DNA of 64,000 nt from Sporosarcina beigongshangi (lineage in GTDB: Bacteria > Actinomycetota > Actinomycetes > Actinomycetales > Micrococcaceae), in the NCBI RefSeq assembly GCF_016820535.1, contig NZ_JADHDY010000015.1, forward strand, positions 434 to 64,433. Direction: 5' to 3'. Below the pieces are notes generated by a model. It was not told the DNA's origin. It saw nothing but the letters and a program-made list of their open reading frames with translations, and did no database searches. Each line of letters starts with the position of its first letter. Within the stretch, counting starts at the first letter, position 1. The translations under genes and the position numbers were made by a program. Shown in pieces: positions 44,439 to 54,194 of this stretch.

Positions 44439-45932
44439 ATGATTCCCACAGCCAATGTCATTCCTTCCCACACAGCACCATTCACCGTTCGCGTAGCCAC
44501 AGGCGGGGCACCTGACGTCGACGCCATCGGTGTTCCCGTTCCCGCGGGAGGACCCGTCAACGAGGTGCTCGGCGTCGACGCCACCACACTGTTCCAGACA
44601 GGGTTCAATGCCAAAATCGGTGCCGCTCTGACTCTTCCCAAGGCTCCTGTCACCGTCGTCGCCACCGGCGTAGGCGCCGCCGATTCCTTGGACGAGGCCG
44701 GGCTCCGCAATGCTGCTGCAGCCTTTGCGGGGGCCACGCCCACGTCACGGCGTCTGGCCTTCCACCTGGGGCAGCTGCCCGGTCTGGATGTGGCAGCCGC
44801 TGCAGCCGCGGTTGTTGAAGGAATCTTGCTGGCACGCTACCACTTTGACCTGCGGACCACTCCCGCGGCGAGCCTCCCTGTCGAAGAACTGGTGCTCGTC
44901 GTCGACGGCGCCGACGCTTCGGCCGCAGAAGCGGGGGCAGAACGCGGACGGGTCACGGCCCGCGCCACCATGCTTGCCCGGGATTTGGCCACCGCCCCGG
45001 CCGGAATGCTCACGGCAACGCGGATGGCGGAGGTTGCAGTTTCCCTGGGAGCGGAATTCGGTTTCAACGTTGACGTCTTCGACAAGGATGCGCTCGTGGA
45101 GCTTGGCTGTGGAGGGCTGCTGGGCGTGAACAAGGGTTCGGTGGAGCCGCCACGCATGGTCGTGATGCACTACACGCCGGAAGGCTCGCCCACAGGCCAC
45201 CTTGGACTCGTGGGCAAGGGCATCATGTACGATTCCGGTGGCATCAGCCTCAAGCCCGGGGACCTCTCGCATTCCCAGATGAAGAATGACATGACGGGTG
45301 CTGCCGACATTCTGGGGGCCATGACTACCCTCGCTGCCCTCGGATGCATTGCCGAAGTCACGGCCTACCTCATGTGCACGGACAACATGCCTTCCGGTTC
45401 CGCCATGCAGCTCGGGGACGTGCTGGTCACCCGTGGCGGCAAGACCGTTGAGGTCCTCAACACGGATGCCGAGGGCCGGCTTGTAATGTCAGACGCGCTG
45501 GTGCTGGCAGCAGAGGCGGGGGTGGACGCCATTGTGGACATTGCCACGCTCACGGGGGCCTGCCTGCGCACCTTTGGAACGGAAATTGCCGGCGTCATGG
45601 GCAACAACGAGCACATCCTCGGACAGGTTGAAGCCGCGGCCGCAGCCACGGATGAGCCCGTGTGGCGCCTGCCATTGCCGGCAAGCCTCCGCGCCGATCT
45701 CGACTCTGACATCGCCGACATCAAAAACATCGGCGGAGTGAACGCCGGATCCATCACCGCCGGACTTTTCCTGCAGGAATTTGTGGCAGGAAAACCATGG
45801 GCCCACATCGACATCGCAGGGACGGCACAGGCACCTTCGTCAAGCAGGTGGATACCACGCGGGCCCACAGCCTTCGGCACGAGGCTGCTGGCTGAACTGG
45901 CCATCCGGTTCCAGCCCCCTGCCTCGGATTGA
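44439..45932 (+). CDS. Leucyl aminopeptidase family (M17) metallopeptidase
   Basis: This 497-aa cytosolic peptidase removes N-terminal residues from peptides, as a hexamer with two metals. The metal and catalytic blocks are intact: VGKGIMYDSGGISLKP (Lys and Asp), MKNDMTGAADILGA (Asp) and VLNTDAEGRLVMSDAL (Asp, Glu and Arg). The N-terminal domain (1-170) is divergent, as is common. Its place directly after the AbgT transporter suggests it breaks down what that protein imports. Confidence 0.95.
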   Translation: MIPTANVIPSHTAPFTVRVATGGAPDVDAIGVPVPAGGPVNEVLGVDATTLFQTGFNAKIGAALTLPKAPVTVVATGVGAADSLDEAGLRNAAAAFAGATPTSRRLAFHLGQLPGLDVAAAAAAVVEGILLARYHFDLRTTPAASLPVEELVLVVDGADASAAEAGAERGRVTARATMLARDLATAPAGMLTATRMAEVAVSLGAEFGFNVDVFDKDALVELGCGGLLGVNKGSVEPPRMVVMHYTPEGSPTGHLGLVGKGIMYDSGGISLKPGDLSHSQMKNDMTGAADILGAMTTLAALGCIAEVTAYLMCTDNMPSGSAMQLGDVLVTRGGKTVEVLNTDAEGRLVMSDALVLAAEAGVDAIVDIATLTGACLRTFGTEIAGVMGNNEHILGQVEAAAAATDEPVWRLPLPASLRADLDSDIADIKNIGGVNAGSITAGLFLQEFVAGKPWAHIDIAGTAQAPSSSRWIPRGPTAFGTRLLAELAIRFQPPASD

Positions 45933-46052
45933 CCCGAGGGCCCGTCCGCCAAGGCGAAACCCATCACGCCCCGCATTGCCACGACCCTCAGGATGCTGAT
46001 ATGACAATCACCCCCGGTGTCCACCCGTGAGGCCGAACGCGGGTACCCGAAC

Positions 46053-47873
46053 ATGACCGACACCATTCTCATGCTGCTAATTTTGGCCGTCACCGTCGCC
46101 ATATTTGTATGGAACAAGATTCCTGTTGAAATCGTGGCAATTGGTGTGGCGCTTTTGCTTTTCGCCACCGGCATCATCGACGTCAATGACACGTTTTCTG
46201 GCTTTGGCTCCCAAACTGTCATTCTCATTGCCGCACTCTTTGTGGTGGCGGAGGCCATCGATGCCGCCGGGATAACCACCTGGATGGGCGGGCTGCTGGT
46301 GAGGTTTGCCGGCGACAGCCGCCCGCGGCTCATTGCACTGATCATGCTGTTCACCGCCCTCCTGACGGCGGTGATCAGCGTGAACGGAGCCGTCGCAGCG
46401 CTGTTGCCGATGGTGGTGGTCCTGGCGGTGCGCCTGGGCAGGGAGCCCGGGCAGCTGCTCATGCCCATGGCCTTTGCGGCGCATGCCGGATCCCTGCTGG
46501 TGCTGACCGGTTCCCCTGTGAACATCCTGATCCTGGAGGCGGCGGTTGACTCCGGACGCACCATAGGCTTCTTCGAGTTCGCACTCGTGGGTCTTCCGCT
46601 GCTCCTCGGCACCATCATCATTGCCATCTACCTTGGCCCGAAACTGCTGCCGAAGCGGGTTCCTGAGACCGTGCCCAAGGACCTCAGCAACCATCCACGA
46701 GTCCTCCTGAGCCACTACTGGCCCGACACGCACGAACTTGCCCGCCTCCACATCCCGCCGACAAGCAGCCACGTGGGGCACACCATTGCCGGAGTGCTGC
46801 CGGCTGTCGAGGGGCGGGTCCACCTGATCAGCGTCCAGAACGCCACAGGCAAGCCGCTCACCGAAGACAGGTTGGACGCCGGCAACTACCTCGTGGTGCG
46901 CGGAACGGCCTCGGACATTGCGGATTTTGCGGTGGAGCATGAGATGGCCTTGGAAGCCACCGGCGAGGGAGGCATTGCCTGCGGGCTCGTCAGCAAGTCC
47001 TTTGGCGTGGCGGAAGTGCTCATCGCGCCGCGCTCCAACCTGATCGGCACAAGCGTGTACCCCGGCATGGTCACAGAGAGTGGCTCCCTCGTCGTGCTGG
47101 CCCACCAGCGCGCAGGCAAGGATGCAGGAGGCACCGCCCTCGCCGCCGCACCCACCGAGGTCAAGTCCGGAGACACACTCCTCCTGCAGGGCAGCTGGGC
47201 GGCGCTGGACCAGCACACACTGGACCACAACGTGCTGCTGGTCGACTCTCCCGACGCGATCCGCCGCCAAACCGTACCGCTGGGGCCGGGCGCCATTCCA
47301 GCCATTGCCATCCTTGCGGCGATGGTCATCATGATGACAACCAACATTGTCCCCGCCGCCGTCGCTGCCCTCTTGGCGGCCATGGCCATGGTCCTGGCCC
47401 GGGTCGTGACCATCGGCCAGGCTCACCGCTCCATGGCCTGGCAAACCCTGATCCTGGTCGGCGGCATGATCCCGCTGTCGGCCGCCATCACCGAGACCGG
47501 AACCGCGAAAATGCTGGCCGACGGCATTGTCACACTGACGGGCGGCGGCAGCCCCTACCTGCTCCTCGTCGGCCTCTTCATCGTCACGGCCGTGCTGGGC
47601 CAGCTCATCAGCAACACGGCCACGGCACTGATCATCATCCCCATTGCGCTGTCAGTGGCCACGGAGGCGGGACTCTCCCCGATAACTGTGCTCATGTGCG
47701 TCAGCGTGGCCTCGTCAGCTGCGTTGCTGACCCCCATCGCCACACCCGCGAACATGATGATCATGCTCCCGGCCGGATACAAATTCGGTGACTACTGGAA
47801 GTTTGGCGCCGTCATCATGATCCTCTACCTGGCAGTTGCCGTCTTCCTCGTCCCTGTCTTTTGGCCGTTCTAG
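46053..47873 (+). CDS. SLC13-family permease with two TrkA-C (RCK-C) domains
   Basis: This 606-aa transporter has the divided anion-transporter fold: helices at about 5-200, two cytosolic TrkA-C domains at about 220-400 (HVGHTIAGVLPAVEGRVHLISV; LIGTSVYPGMVTESGSLVVLA), then helices 420-605. Two ligand motifs are typical: LTGSPVNILILEAAV and TPIATPANMMIMLPAGY. Members move sulfate, dicarboxylates or similar anions with Na+ or H+. The ATG at 46053 has only a poor ribosome site; a 9-codon open frame (46001-46030) precedes it. Confidence 0.9.
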   Translation: MTDTILMLLILAVTVAIFVWNKIPVEIVAIGVALLLFATGIIDVNDTFSGFGSQTVILIAALFVVAEAIDAAGITTWMGGLLVRFAGDSRPRLIALIMLFTALLTAVISVNGAVAALLPMVVVLAVRLGREPGQLLMPMAFAAHAGSLLVLTGSPVNILILEAAVDSGRTIGFFEFALVGLPLLLGTIIIAIYLGPKLLPKRVPETVPKDLSNHPRVLLSHYWPDTHELARLHIPPTSSHVGHTIAGVLPAVEGRVHLISVQNATGKPLTEDRLDAGNYLVVRGTASDIADFAVEHEMALEATGEGGIACGLVSKSFGVAEVLIAPRSNLIGTSVYPGMVTESGSLVVLAHQRAGKDAGGTALAAAPTEVKSGDTLLLQGSWAALDQHTLDHNVLLVDSPDAIRRQTVPLGPGAIPAIAILAAMVIMMTTNIVPAAVAALLAAMAMVLARVVTIGQAHRSMAWQTLILVGGMIPLSAAITETGTAKMLADGIVTLTGGGSPYLLLVGLFIVTAVLGQLISNTATALIIIPIALSVATEAGLSPITVLMCVSVASSAALLTPIATPANMMIMLPAGYKFGDYWKFGAVIMILYLAVAVFLVPVFWPF

Positions 47874-47921
47874 AACCGGCCCCGTTGCGGCCGATCCATG
47901 CGGACTTCCGGCCCTGCGGCG

Positions 47922-49379
47922 CTATTGAAGGTATGAGGTCAACCTGGCTGCGCTGTCCCAGAACTTCTGCTGGGCGGGCCGGTTGATCCACTCCTCGAGC
48001 TTCAGCTCCTTGCTGTTGGCCCGGTACCCGTCCTCAATTTCACGCAGCTGCTCCACAAATTCCCGGCTGTGCACCATCATGGAGATTTCCATGTTGAGCG
48101 AGAAGGACCGCACGTCCATGTTGGACGAACCGATGACGGCCACATCCGAGTCCACGCTGAAGTGCTTGGCATGGAGCACTTCAGGTGCACGGTACATATA
48201 GATCTTGACCCCGGCGCGCAGCAGCTTTTCGTAGTAGGAGCGCTGTGCGTGGTAGACAAGCGCCTGGTCGCCAATTTCGGACACGAACAATTCCACGGCG
48301 AGCCCGCGCCCGGCGGCCGTGACGATCGCCATCATGATCGACTCCTCGGGCACAAAATACGGGCTCGTGATGCTCACGCGCTCGGTGGCCAGGTGGATCA
48401 TCGAGACAAACAGCTTCAGATTGTTGTCATTTTCAAAACTCGGGCCGCTCGGCACTATCTGTGCGTCCACCAGAGCCGGATCCGCATCGAGGACCACCGG
48501 GGTGGTGTCCAGGACCAGCAGTTCGTCCGTCTCGCTGTACCAGTCGGTGATGAAAACGGCATCAATTTCGCGCACCACGGGCCCGGTCACCCGCATCATG
48601 AGGTCGTGCCAACGCAGGCCGCGCTTGAGGTTGGACTTCTTGTTGTAAGAGGAATCCACCATGTTCTGCGATCCGGTGAACCCCACGGCCCCGTCCACCA
48701 CCATCAATTTGCGGTGGTTGCGCAGGTCGATGCGCTGGTAGTCGCCCTTCCACGGACGCAGCGGCAGCATGTCGTGGTATTCGGCGCCCATCTTCGCCAG
48801 GCGTGCCAGGGTGGCCTTCCGCCCGGGATTCATCAGCGACGACAGGTGGTCGCCCATGACCCGGACCACCACACCGCGGGCGGTCGCACGTTCCAGCGCG
48901 TCAAAAAAGGGCGTGGTGGTCTCGTCGGCCACCAGAATGTAGAACTGCACATTGACGTATTGCTGCGCACGGTCCACTTCCGCAGCCATGGCGTGGATGG
49001 AACTGACGTAGTCCGGCAGCAGCTCCACGGAGTTGCCACCCACCATGGGCAGGGCACCGAGCGTGCTGTTCAGCGTGACGAGACCGGCCAGTCCGTCGGG
49101 CCATTCGTCCTTGTGGCTGAGTTGGTCAAACCCCTCGGTGCGTTCCAAGATCAGGTTGTTGACGTATTGCTGCTTCTCGCGCCGCGCCCTGGGAAGTCGG
49201 GAAAAGCCAACCAGCATGAACACCAGGAAGCCGACGTACGGAATGAAGATGATCGCCAGTGTCCAGGCAATGGCTGTGGAGGGGCGCCGGCGGGCGGAAA
49301 TATAGATGACAGCGGCCACGCCGAGGACGATGTGGACTGCCAGCAGCAGCCACGCCCACCCTTCCAGGTCAATCGTCAT
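47922..49379 (-). CDS. cls: Cardiolipin synthase (phospholipase D type)
   Basis: This 485-aa membrane enzyme joins two phosphatidylglycerols into cardiolipin. It has two N-terminal helices (about 8-27 and 37-58) and both HKD motifs: HRKLMVVDGAVGFTGSQN near 225-242 and HAKHFSVDSDVAVIGSSNMD near 400-420. The start at 49379 begins MTIDLEGWAW, with GGAG upstream; the frame's earlier part is not family-like. It is convergent with the SLC13 permease and followed by only 48 bp. Confidence 0.95.
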   Translation of the reverse strand: MTIDLEGWAWLLLAVHIVLGVAAVIYISARRRPSTAIAWTLAIIFIPYVGFLVFMLVGFSRLPRARREKQQYVNNLILERTEGFDQLSHKDEWPDGLAGLVTLNSTLGALPMVGGNSVELLPDYVSSIHAMAAEVDRAQQYVNVQFYILVADETTTPFFDALERATARGVVVRVMGDHLSSLMNPGRKATLARLAKMGAEYHDMLPLRPWKGDYQRIDLRNHRKLMVVDGAVGFTGSQNMVDSSYNKKSNLKRGLRWHDLMMRVTGPVVREIDAVFITDWYSETDELLVLDTTPVVLDADPALVDAQIVPSGPSFENDNNLKLFVSMIHLATERVSITSPYFVPEESIMMAIVTAAGRGLAVELFVSEIGDQALVYHAQRSYYEKLLRAGVKIYMYRAPEVLHAKHFSVDSDVAVIGSSNMDVRSFSLNMEISMMVHSREFVEQLREIEDGYRANSKELKLEEWINRPAQQKFWDSAARLTSYLQ

Positions 49380-49540
49380 GGTGCATGCTCCGCTCTCGGA
49401 TCCAATGAATGGGAGACGGCGGACCCCTGGGAACCCCTCGCCAATGTTGATCCTACCCATGGCGAGACTGTGCGGCCTGAACCCGCCGCATATGACGCGC
49501 GGAAGAGCCGGCCGTCAATACACAGGCTGATTAAACAGAA

Positions 49541-49566
49541 AAGCCCCAATCCGAAGACTGGGACTT
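49541..49566 (-). terminator. Terminator of tRNA-fMet copy 2 with UUCG loop
   Basis: On the minus strand an 11-bp stem with two G-U pairs closes on the very stable tetraloop UUCG, and TTTT follows. It lies 11 nt after the tRNA 3' end. Confidence 0.85.
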
Positions 49567-49577
49567 TCCTTGTGGAG

Positions 49578-49651
<74 letters not shown>

Positions 49652-49662
49652 ATGTGTTTATT

Positions 49663-49691
49663 ACTTTACCGCCCATTCCCCCGCAGGCAAA
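49663..49691 (-). promoter_or_regulatory. Promoter of tRNA-fMet copy 2
   Basis: On the minus strand TTTGCC (49686-49691) and TAAAGT (49663-49668) are 17 bp apart. The -10 lies 11 nt before the tRNA 5' end, the same distance as in copy 1. Confidence 0.6.
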
Positions 49692-49727
49692 ACCAGGGGC
49701 ACGTGACGTTCATCTCCCGTCCATGGA

Positions 49728-49760
49728 GAAGGGCCCCGGACGCGCGGTCCGGGGCCCTTC
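49728..49760 (-). terminator. Terminator of the UPF0182 gene
   Basis: A perfect 13-bp GC-rich stem (49728-49740 with 49748-49760) and a 7-nt loop lie 20 nt after the UPF0182 stop. It separates that gene from the tRNA downstream. Confidence 0.82.
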
Positions 49761-49780
49761 AGCCATGCACGACGGCGGAA

Positions 49781-52780
49781 CTAGGGTTTGGCGCTCGGCG
49801 TCGCCTCAGGCGTGGCCTGGGGAGTTGCCTGTCCGCCCGCGGCAGCCTCTGCGGCCAGGGCCGCCGCGATGGAGGCTTCCAGCTGCTTCTGTGCTTCGCC
49901 GTAGGCGGCGAAGTCACCCTTGGCGAGGGCTTCCTGCCCCGCCTTCATGGCTTTGTTGGCGTCATTGAGGGCGTTGGCCAGCGCCTGGTTGGTGCTGGTA
50001 GGCGACGGCGTGGTGGTGCTGGAGCCGCCCGTGCCAGGTTCCTTCTGGACGTTGGCATCACCTGCCGTGGCCCCGGAGTCTCCGCCAAACAGCTGGTCCA
50101 GCGCCTCATTGAGGGTTGCCGCATAGCCGATCTTGTCACCGAAGGCCACCAGCACACGCTGCAGTGTGGGGTACGAGGTGGATCCGGTGGACTGCAGGTA
50201 GACGGGCTGGACATACAGCAGGCCGCCGCCAACGGGCAGGGTCAGCAGGTTGCCGTTCTTGACTTCGGACTGGCCGAGGGTGAGCACGTTCAACTGTTCC
50301 GAAACCGTGGGATCGGTCTGGAACTTGTTCTGCACCTGTCCGGGGCCGGGCACCTGAGTGTCCACGGGCAGTTCGAGCAGTTGCAGCTTTCCGTAGTCGG
50401 GGCTCTTGACGCCCTTGACGTTGCCCGCATCGCCGTTGGCGGCCATAAAGCCGTACAGGACGTTGCGTGAGTCGCTGCCGGTGACCTTCTGCGGGATGAA
50501 GTCCGTGGTCAGGGAGAAGGCGGTCTTCTCAGCCCCGGGCATCTTCAGTGACAGGTAGTACGGCGGCTGCTTGTCAACAGCCTTGGTGGTGGGGTCATCG
50601 GGGATGGACCAGGCTTCAGTGTTCTTGAAGAACTTGTCGGGATCGGTCACGTGGTACTGGCCCAGCAGTTCGCGCTGCACCTTGAAGATGTCCTCGGGGT
50701 AGCGCACGTGGGACATGACGTCACCGGACATTTCCGTGTACGGCTTCACACTGGTGGGGAACACCTTTTGCCATGCCTTCAGGATGGGGTCCTGCGTGTC
50801 CCACGCATACAGTTCCACCGAGCCGTCGTAGGCGTCAACGGTGGCCTTGACCGAGTTGCGGATGTAGTTCACCGAGGCGTTGGGCAGGGGCGCCATGCCG
50901 CTGGCCGTGGTCAGGGAGTCGGTGGTGGCTTCCTGCAGCTGCTGCTGCTGCGAGTACGGGTAGTACGCGCTGGTGGTGTAGCCGTCCACGATCCACTTGA
51001 CCTTGCCGTCCACGATGGCCGGGTACGGGTTGCCGTCGATGGTCAGGTACGGGGCAACCTTCGCCACACGTTCCTTCGGGGTGCGGTCGTAGAGGATCTG
51101 CGACTTCTCGTTGACGCCGTTGGTCAGGAGCAGATCCGTTGACTGGAACTTCAACGCGTACATGACGCGGTTGAAGAAGGTGCCAACACTGGGCCCGCCA
51201 TCGCCGGTGAAGGTCGTCAGCGCCTCCGAACCTGTGCCGGTGGCGGTGTCGGCCCCTGTGGTGCCCTGGGGCCGGTCCAGTTCGATGGGTGCTGTGCCTT
51301 CGGGTGCGCCCACCAGGGAGTAGTCGGTGGTGGACTGGCCAAAGTAGATGCGCGGCTGGTAGCTGGTGTCGGTTCCGAGCTTGCCCACGGACGGAACGCC
51401 GGACTGGATGAACACGGGCTTTCCGTCAGTGGTGACGGTGTTGCCCTGGGCGGCAACCATGCCGTAACCGTGGGTGTAGACCAGGTGCTGGTTGTACCAG
51501 TTCTGCTGCTCCCGGTTGATGCCCTGCGGGTTCAATTCGCGGGCCGCAACAACGACGTCCTGGACCTTGTCGTCAACCGTGTAACGGTCAACGTTCAGGG
51601 TCTTGGGGAATTCGTAGTACGGGCGGTATTGTTCCAGCTCGCGGAAGGTGTCCGAGAGCAGGTTCGGGTCCAGGAGCCGGATGTTCGCGGCGGTGTCGGC
51701 GTCCTGGCGGAGGGCGCCCGCCTCGGCCGTCACCGTGGCGTTGTACGGGGTGACTTCAATGTTGGAAAGGCCGTAGGCCTGGCGCGTCATGTCAATGTTG
51801 CGCTTGATGTATTGGGCTTCCAGGTTGCCCTGTGACGGCTTGACCTGCCATTCCTGCACGGCCCAAGGGTAGATGCCGCCTGCCACAATGGCGGTTACCA
51901 CGAGCATGCCGGTGCCAATGAGCGGCAGCTTCCACTTGCCCACAAATGCGGCAACGACGAACAGCACCGCCACGATGATGGCGGCCGCGGCCAGGATGGC
52001 CTTGGTGGGGATGACGGCGTTGACGTCGGTAAACATGGCACCGGCCCTGTAGCCGCCGTTGTCCTGCAGGGTTGCATAGCGGCCCAGCCAGAAGTTGACG
52101 CCGAGCAGCAACAGGAAAATGCCGGCCAACACGGCGATGTGGATCTGTGCCTGGCGGGAGGTGAAGATGCCGCGTTCGGTCAGGCGGATGGCGCCGTACA
52201 GGTAGTGGGTGAGGATTCCGGCGATGAAGGCGATGACGGTGACGGAAATCAGCATGCCCACCAGGAAGCCCAGGAACGGCAGCGTATTTGTGTAGAAGCT
52301 GATGTCCATGCCAAATTCGGGGTCGGTCTGTCCGAAGGGCACCCGGTAGAGGAACAGCATGACCTTTTCCCACTGCGCCATGGCGGCGGTGCCGGCAAAC
52401 AGGCCGAAGACAATGGGCACGCCGATCATGACGACACGGCGCACCGGCTCCAGCTGCAGCTGGTAGCGGTTGAGATTGTCATCATGCGCGCTGTCCGGGG
52501 CGTAGATGGGCCGCGCCTTGTAGGCAGCCCTGATGGAGAAGTACACCCCCAAGGCCATGACCAGGAAGCCTGACAGGAAGATCAACAGCTTGGCAACCCG
52601 CTCCGTCCAGAACACACCGGAGAATCCGAGCTGGTTGAACCACAGGAAGTCCGTGTAGATTCCGGAGAAAATCGCCAGCGCGATGACCAGTGCGGCCACC
52701 ACTAGGATGGTGGGCAGCAGGGCACTGCGGCGTTTCGGCCGGACAGCATTGCCGGGCGGTGGGGATGGTCGGGATGTCAC
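49781..52780 (-). CDS. UPF0182 family large membrane protein
   Basis: This 999-aa protein has about seven helices in its first 330 residues (first near 22-42; then [25 protein letters not shown] and others), followed by a large outer domain of some 560 residues and an Ala/Pro/Thr-rich tail with KPSAEPT-like ends. The family is widespread in actinobacteria and of unknown function. The GTG at 52780 has AGAGGTAGAGA upstream. In mycobacteria it also neighbours the PDZ-Lon protease found here 86 bp away. Confidence 0.92.
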   Translation of the reverse strand: MTSRPSPPPGNAVRPKRRSALLPTILVVAALVIALAIFSGIYTDFLWFNQLGFSGVFWTERVAKLLIFLSGFLVMALGVYFSIRAAYKARPIYAPDSAHDDNLNRYQLQLEPVRRVVMIGVPIVFGLFAGTAAMAQWEKVMLFLYRVPFGQTDPEFGMDISFYTNTLPFLGFLVGMLISVTVIAFIAGILTHYLYGAIRLTERGIFTSRQAQIHIAVLAGIFLLLLGVNFWLGRYATLQDNGGYRAGAMFTDVNAVIPTKAILAAAAIIVAVLFVVAAFVGKWKLPLIGTGMLVVTAIVAGGIYPWAVQEWQVKPSQGNLEAQYIKRNIDMTRQAYGLSNIEVTPYNATVTAEAGALRQDADTAANIRLLDPNLLSDTFRELEQYRPYYEFPKTLNVDRYTVDDKVQDVVVAARELNPQGINREQQNWYNQHLVYTHGYGMVAAQGNTVTTDGKPVFIQSGVPSVGKLGTDTSYQPRIYFGQSTTDYSLVGAPEGTAPIELDRPQGTTGADTATGTGSEALTTFTGDGGPSVGTFFNRVMYALKFQSTDLLLTNGVNEKSQILYDRTPKERVAKVAPYLTIDGNPYPAIVDGKVKWIVDGYTTSAYYPYSQQQQLQEATTDSLTTASGMAPLPNASVNYIRNSVKATVDAYDGSVELYAWDTQDPILKAWQKVFPTSVKPYTEMSGDVMSHVRYPEDIFKVQRELLGQYHVTDPDKFFKNTEAWSIPDDPTTKAVDKQPPYYLSLKMPGAEKTAFSLTTDFIPQKVTGSDSRNVLYGFMAANGDAGNVKGVKSPDYGKLQLLELPVDTQVPGPGQVQNKFQTDPTVSEQLNVLTLGQSEVKNGNLLTLPVGGGLLYVQPVYLQSTGSTSYPTLQRVLVAFGDKIGYAATLNEALDQLFGGDSGATAGDANVQKEPGTGGSSTTTPSPTSTNQALANALNDANKAMKAGQEALAKGDFAAYGEAQKQLEASIAAALAAEAAAGGQATPQATPEATPSAKP

Positions 52781-52866
52781 TCTCTACCTCTTACTCAACT
52801 GATGTACTTGTACCTACTGTGGACCACGAACAGGTCGCGGACAACGTTCCGGACGATGCTCAATCG

Positions 52867-53988
52867 TTACTCGCAGCGCGGCAGCGTCATGTCGGCTTTG
52901 CCTGCGCCGATGCCGGAAACGATGTCATACGCTTCCTTGAGTGTATTGACTTTAATGACTTCGAGCCCATTGGGAATGTGCCCGACGACATCCTGGCAGT
53001 TGGCGCCGGGAGCCAAGAAGTACTGGGCACCGGCCTTTTGGGCGCCCACCATCTTCTGTGCGATGCCGCCAATGGCACCCACCGTGCCCTCCGGATCAAT
53101 GGTTCCGGTGCCTGCGAATGGTTTTCCGCCGGTCAGCTCACCGGGCGTCAGCTTGTCCATGATGCCCAGGGCAAACATCATCCCGGCGCTGGGTCCGCCA
53201 ATGTTGTCCAGGGCAAAGTTCACCTCGAACGGGAACTTGAACACATTCTGCAGGGCAACGCCCAGCAGGTACTTTCCTTCCGGGCCCAACTTGGGTGTCA
53301 CCGACACCGTCATGTCCGCGGTGCCGCGGCGCACGTCCAGTTTCACGGCGGCGCCCTTGCCTTCGGCCAGCACATCCTGGACGACCTGAAGGTCCGTGAT
53401 GGCGTGCCCATCGATGGTGAGGAGGACGTCGTCGGGCTTCAGGATGCCTGCGGAGGCGCCGTCGCCGAGCACCGTGGCCACCGCAAGGTTGCTCTCGTAC
53501 TTGATGCCCAGCGCGGTCATGGCGGCTGCGGTGGCGTTGTCCTGCGAGCCGGTCATGGCTGCGGTGTTTTCGTTGTTGACGGCCTCCTGGCTGGTGCCGG
53601 GCGCATAGATGAGCTCGGCCGGGTAGACCGTGTGCGACGGCGTCAGCCAGGACACGAAAGCCTCGCCAAAGCTGATCCGGCTGTCAGGCAGGCCACCTGT
53701 CATGTGCACCGTGGTCAGGTCAAGTGTGCCAGTGGTGCTGGGGAAGCTCTCATGGCCGGAGACCGTGATGATGTCCTTGCCGTCCAGCTGGCCGATGGTG
53801 TTGATGGCCGGTCCCGGGGACTCAATGACATACGGGGCGGGGATGGTCATGGCCGCCACTGCCAGCACCACGGCCAGGGCTCCGGAGACCGCCATAAGGG
53901 AGAATCTGCGGTCGCGAACCGTCTTGGGTGGTTGCGCTGCACCTGTTGTCTCCTGGCTCAATGCTGTGGCCTTTCCAAGCTGTTCCAT
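52867..53988 (-). CDS. Membrane-anchored PDZ-Lon (S16, YlbL-like) protease
   Basis: This 373-aa protein has one N-terminal helix (about 31-51), a PDZ domain at about 140-225 (LGDGASAGILKPDDVLLTIDGHAI) and a C-terminal Lon proteolytic domain. The catalytic dyad is Ser in NIGGPSAGMMFALGIMD and Lys in GGIAQKMVGAQKAGA. It has no ATPase, so it probably cuts unfolded or signal proteins at the outer face. I start it at 53988 (MEQLGKATAL); the ribosome site is weak. Confidence 0.92.
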   Translation of the reverse strand: MEQLGKATALSQETTGAAQPPKTVRDRRFSLMAVSGALAVVLAVAAMTIPAPYVIESPGPAINTIGQLDGKDIITVSGHESFPSTTGTLDLTTVHMTGGLPDSRISFGEAFVSWLTPSHTVYPAELIYAPGTSQEAVNNENTAAMTGSQDNATAAAMTALGIKYESNLAVATVLGDGASAGILKPDDVLLTIDGHAITDLQVVQDVLAEGKGAAVKLDVRRGTADMTVSVTPKLGPEGKYLLGVALQNVFKFPFEVNFALDNIGGPSAGMMFALGIMDKLTPGELTGGKPFAGTGTIDPEGTVGAIGGIAQKMVGAQKAGAQYFLAPGANCQDVVGHIPNGLEVIKVNTLKEAYDIVSGIGAGKADMTLPRCE

Positions 53989-54194
53989 ACCGTGGGGCGG
54001 CCGCAAAAGGCAGTCGCCAAGGCCTAAGCCTACTGTGTTCAGATGTGCCCCGCTTGTGCCTGTGCTGGGAGTTGTCCGTGAGCCACAGGGCACCCTTTGC
54101 CTGTAGCGAACAGGGCCCTGCCATGGGGCGACAACGCACGGTGGCGGCGGTAACGTAAAAGATATTCAGCGTCCACGCCAACGATCGGGCCATC

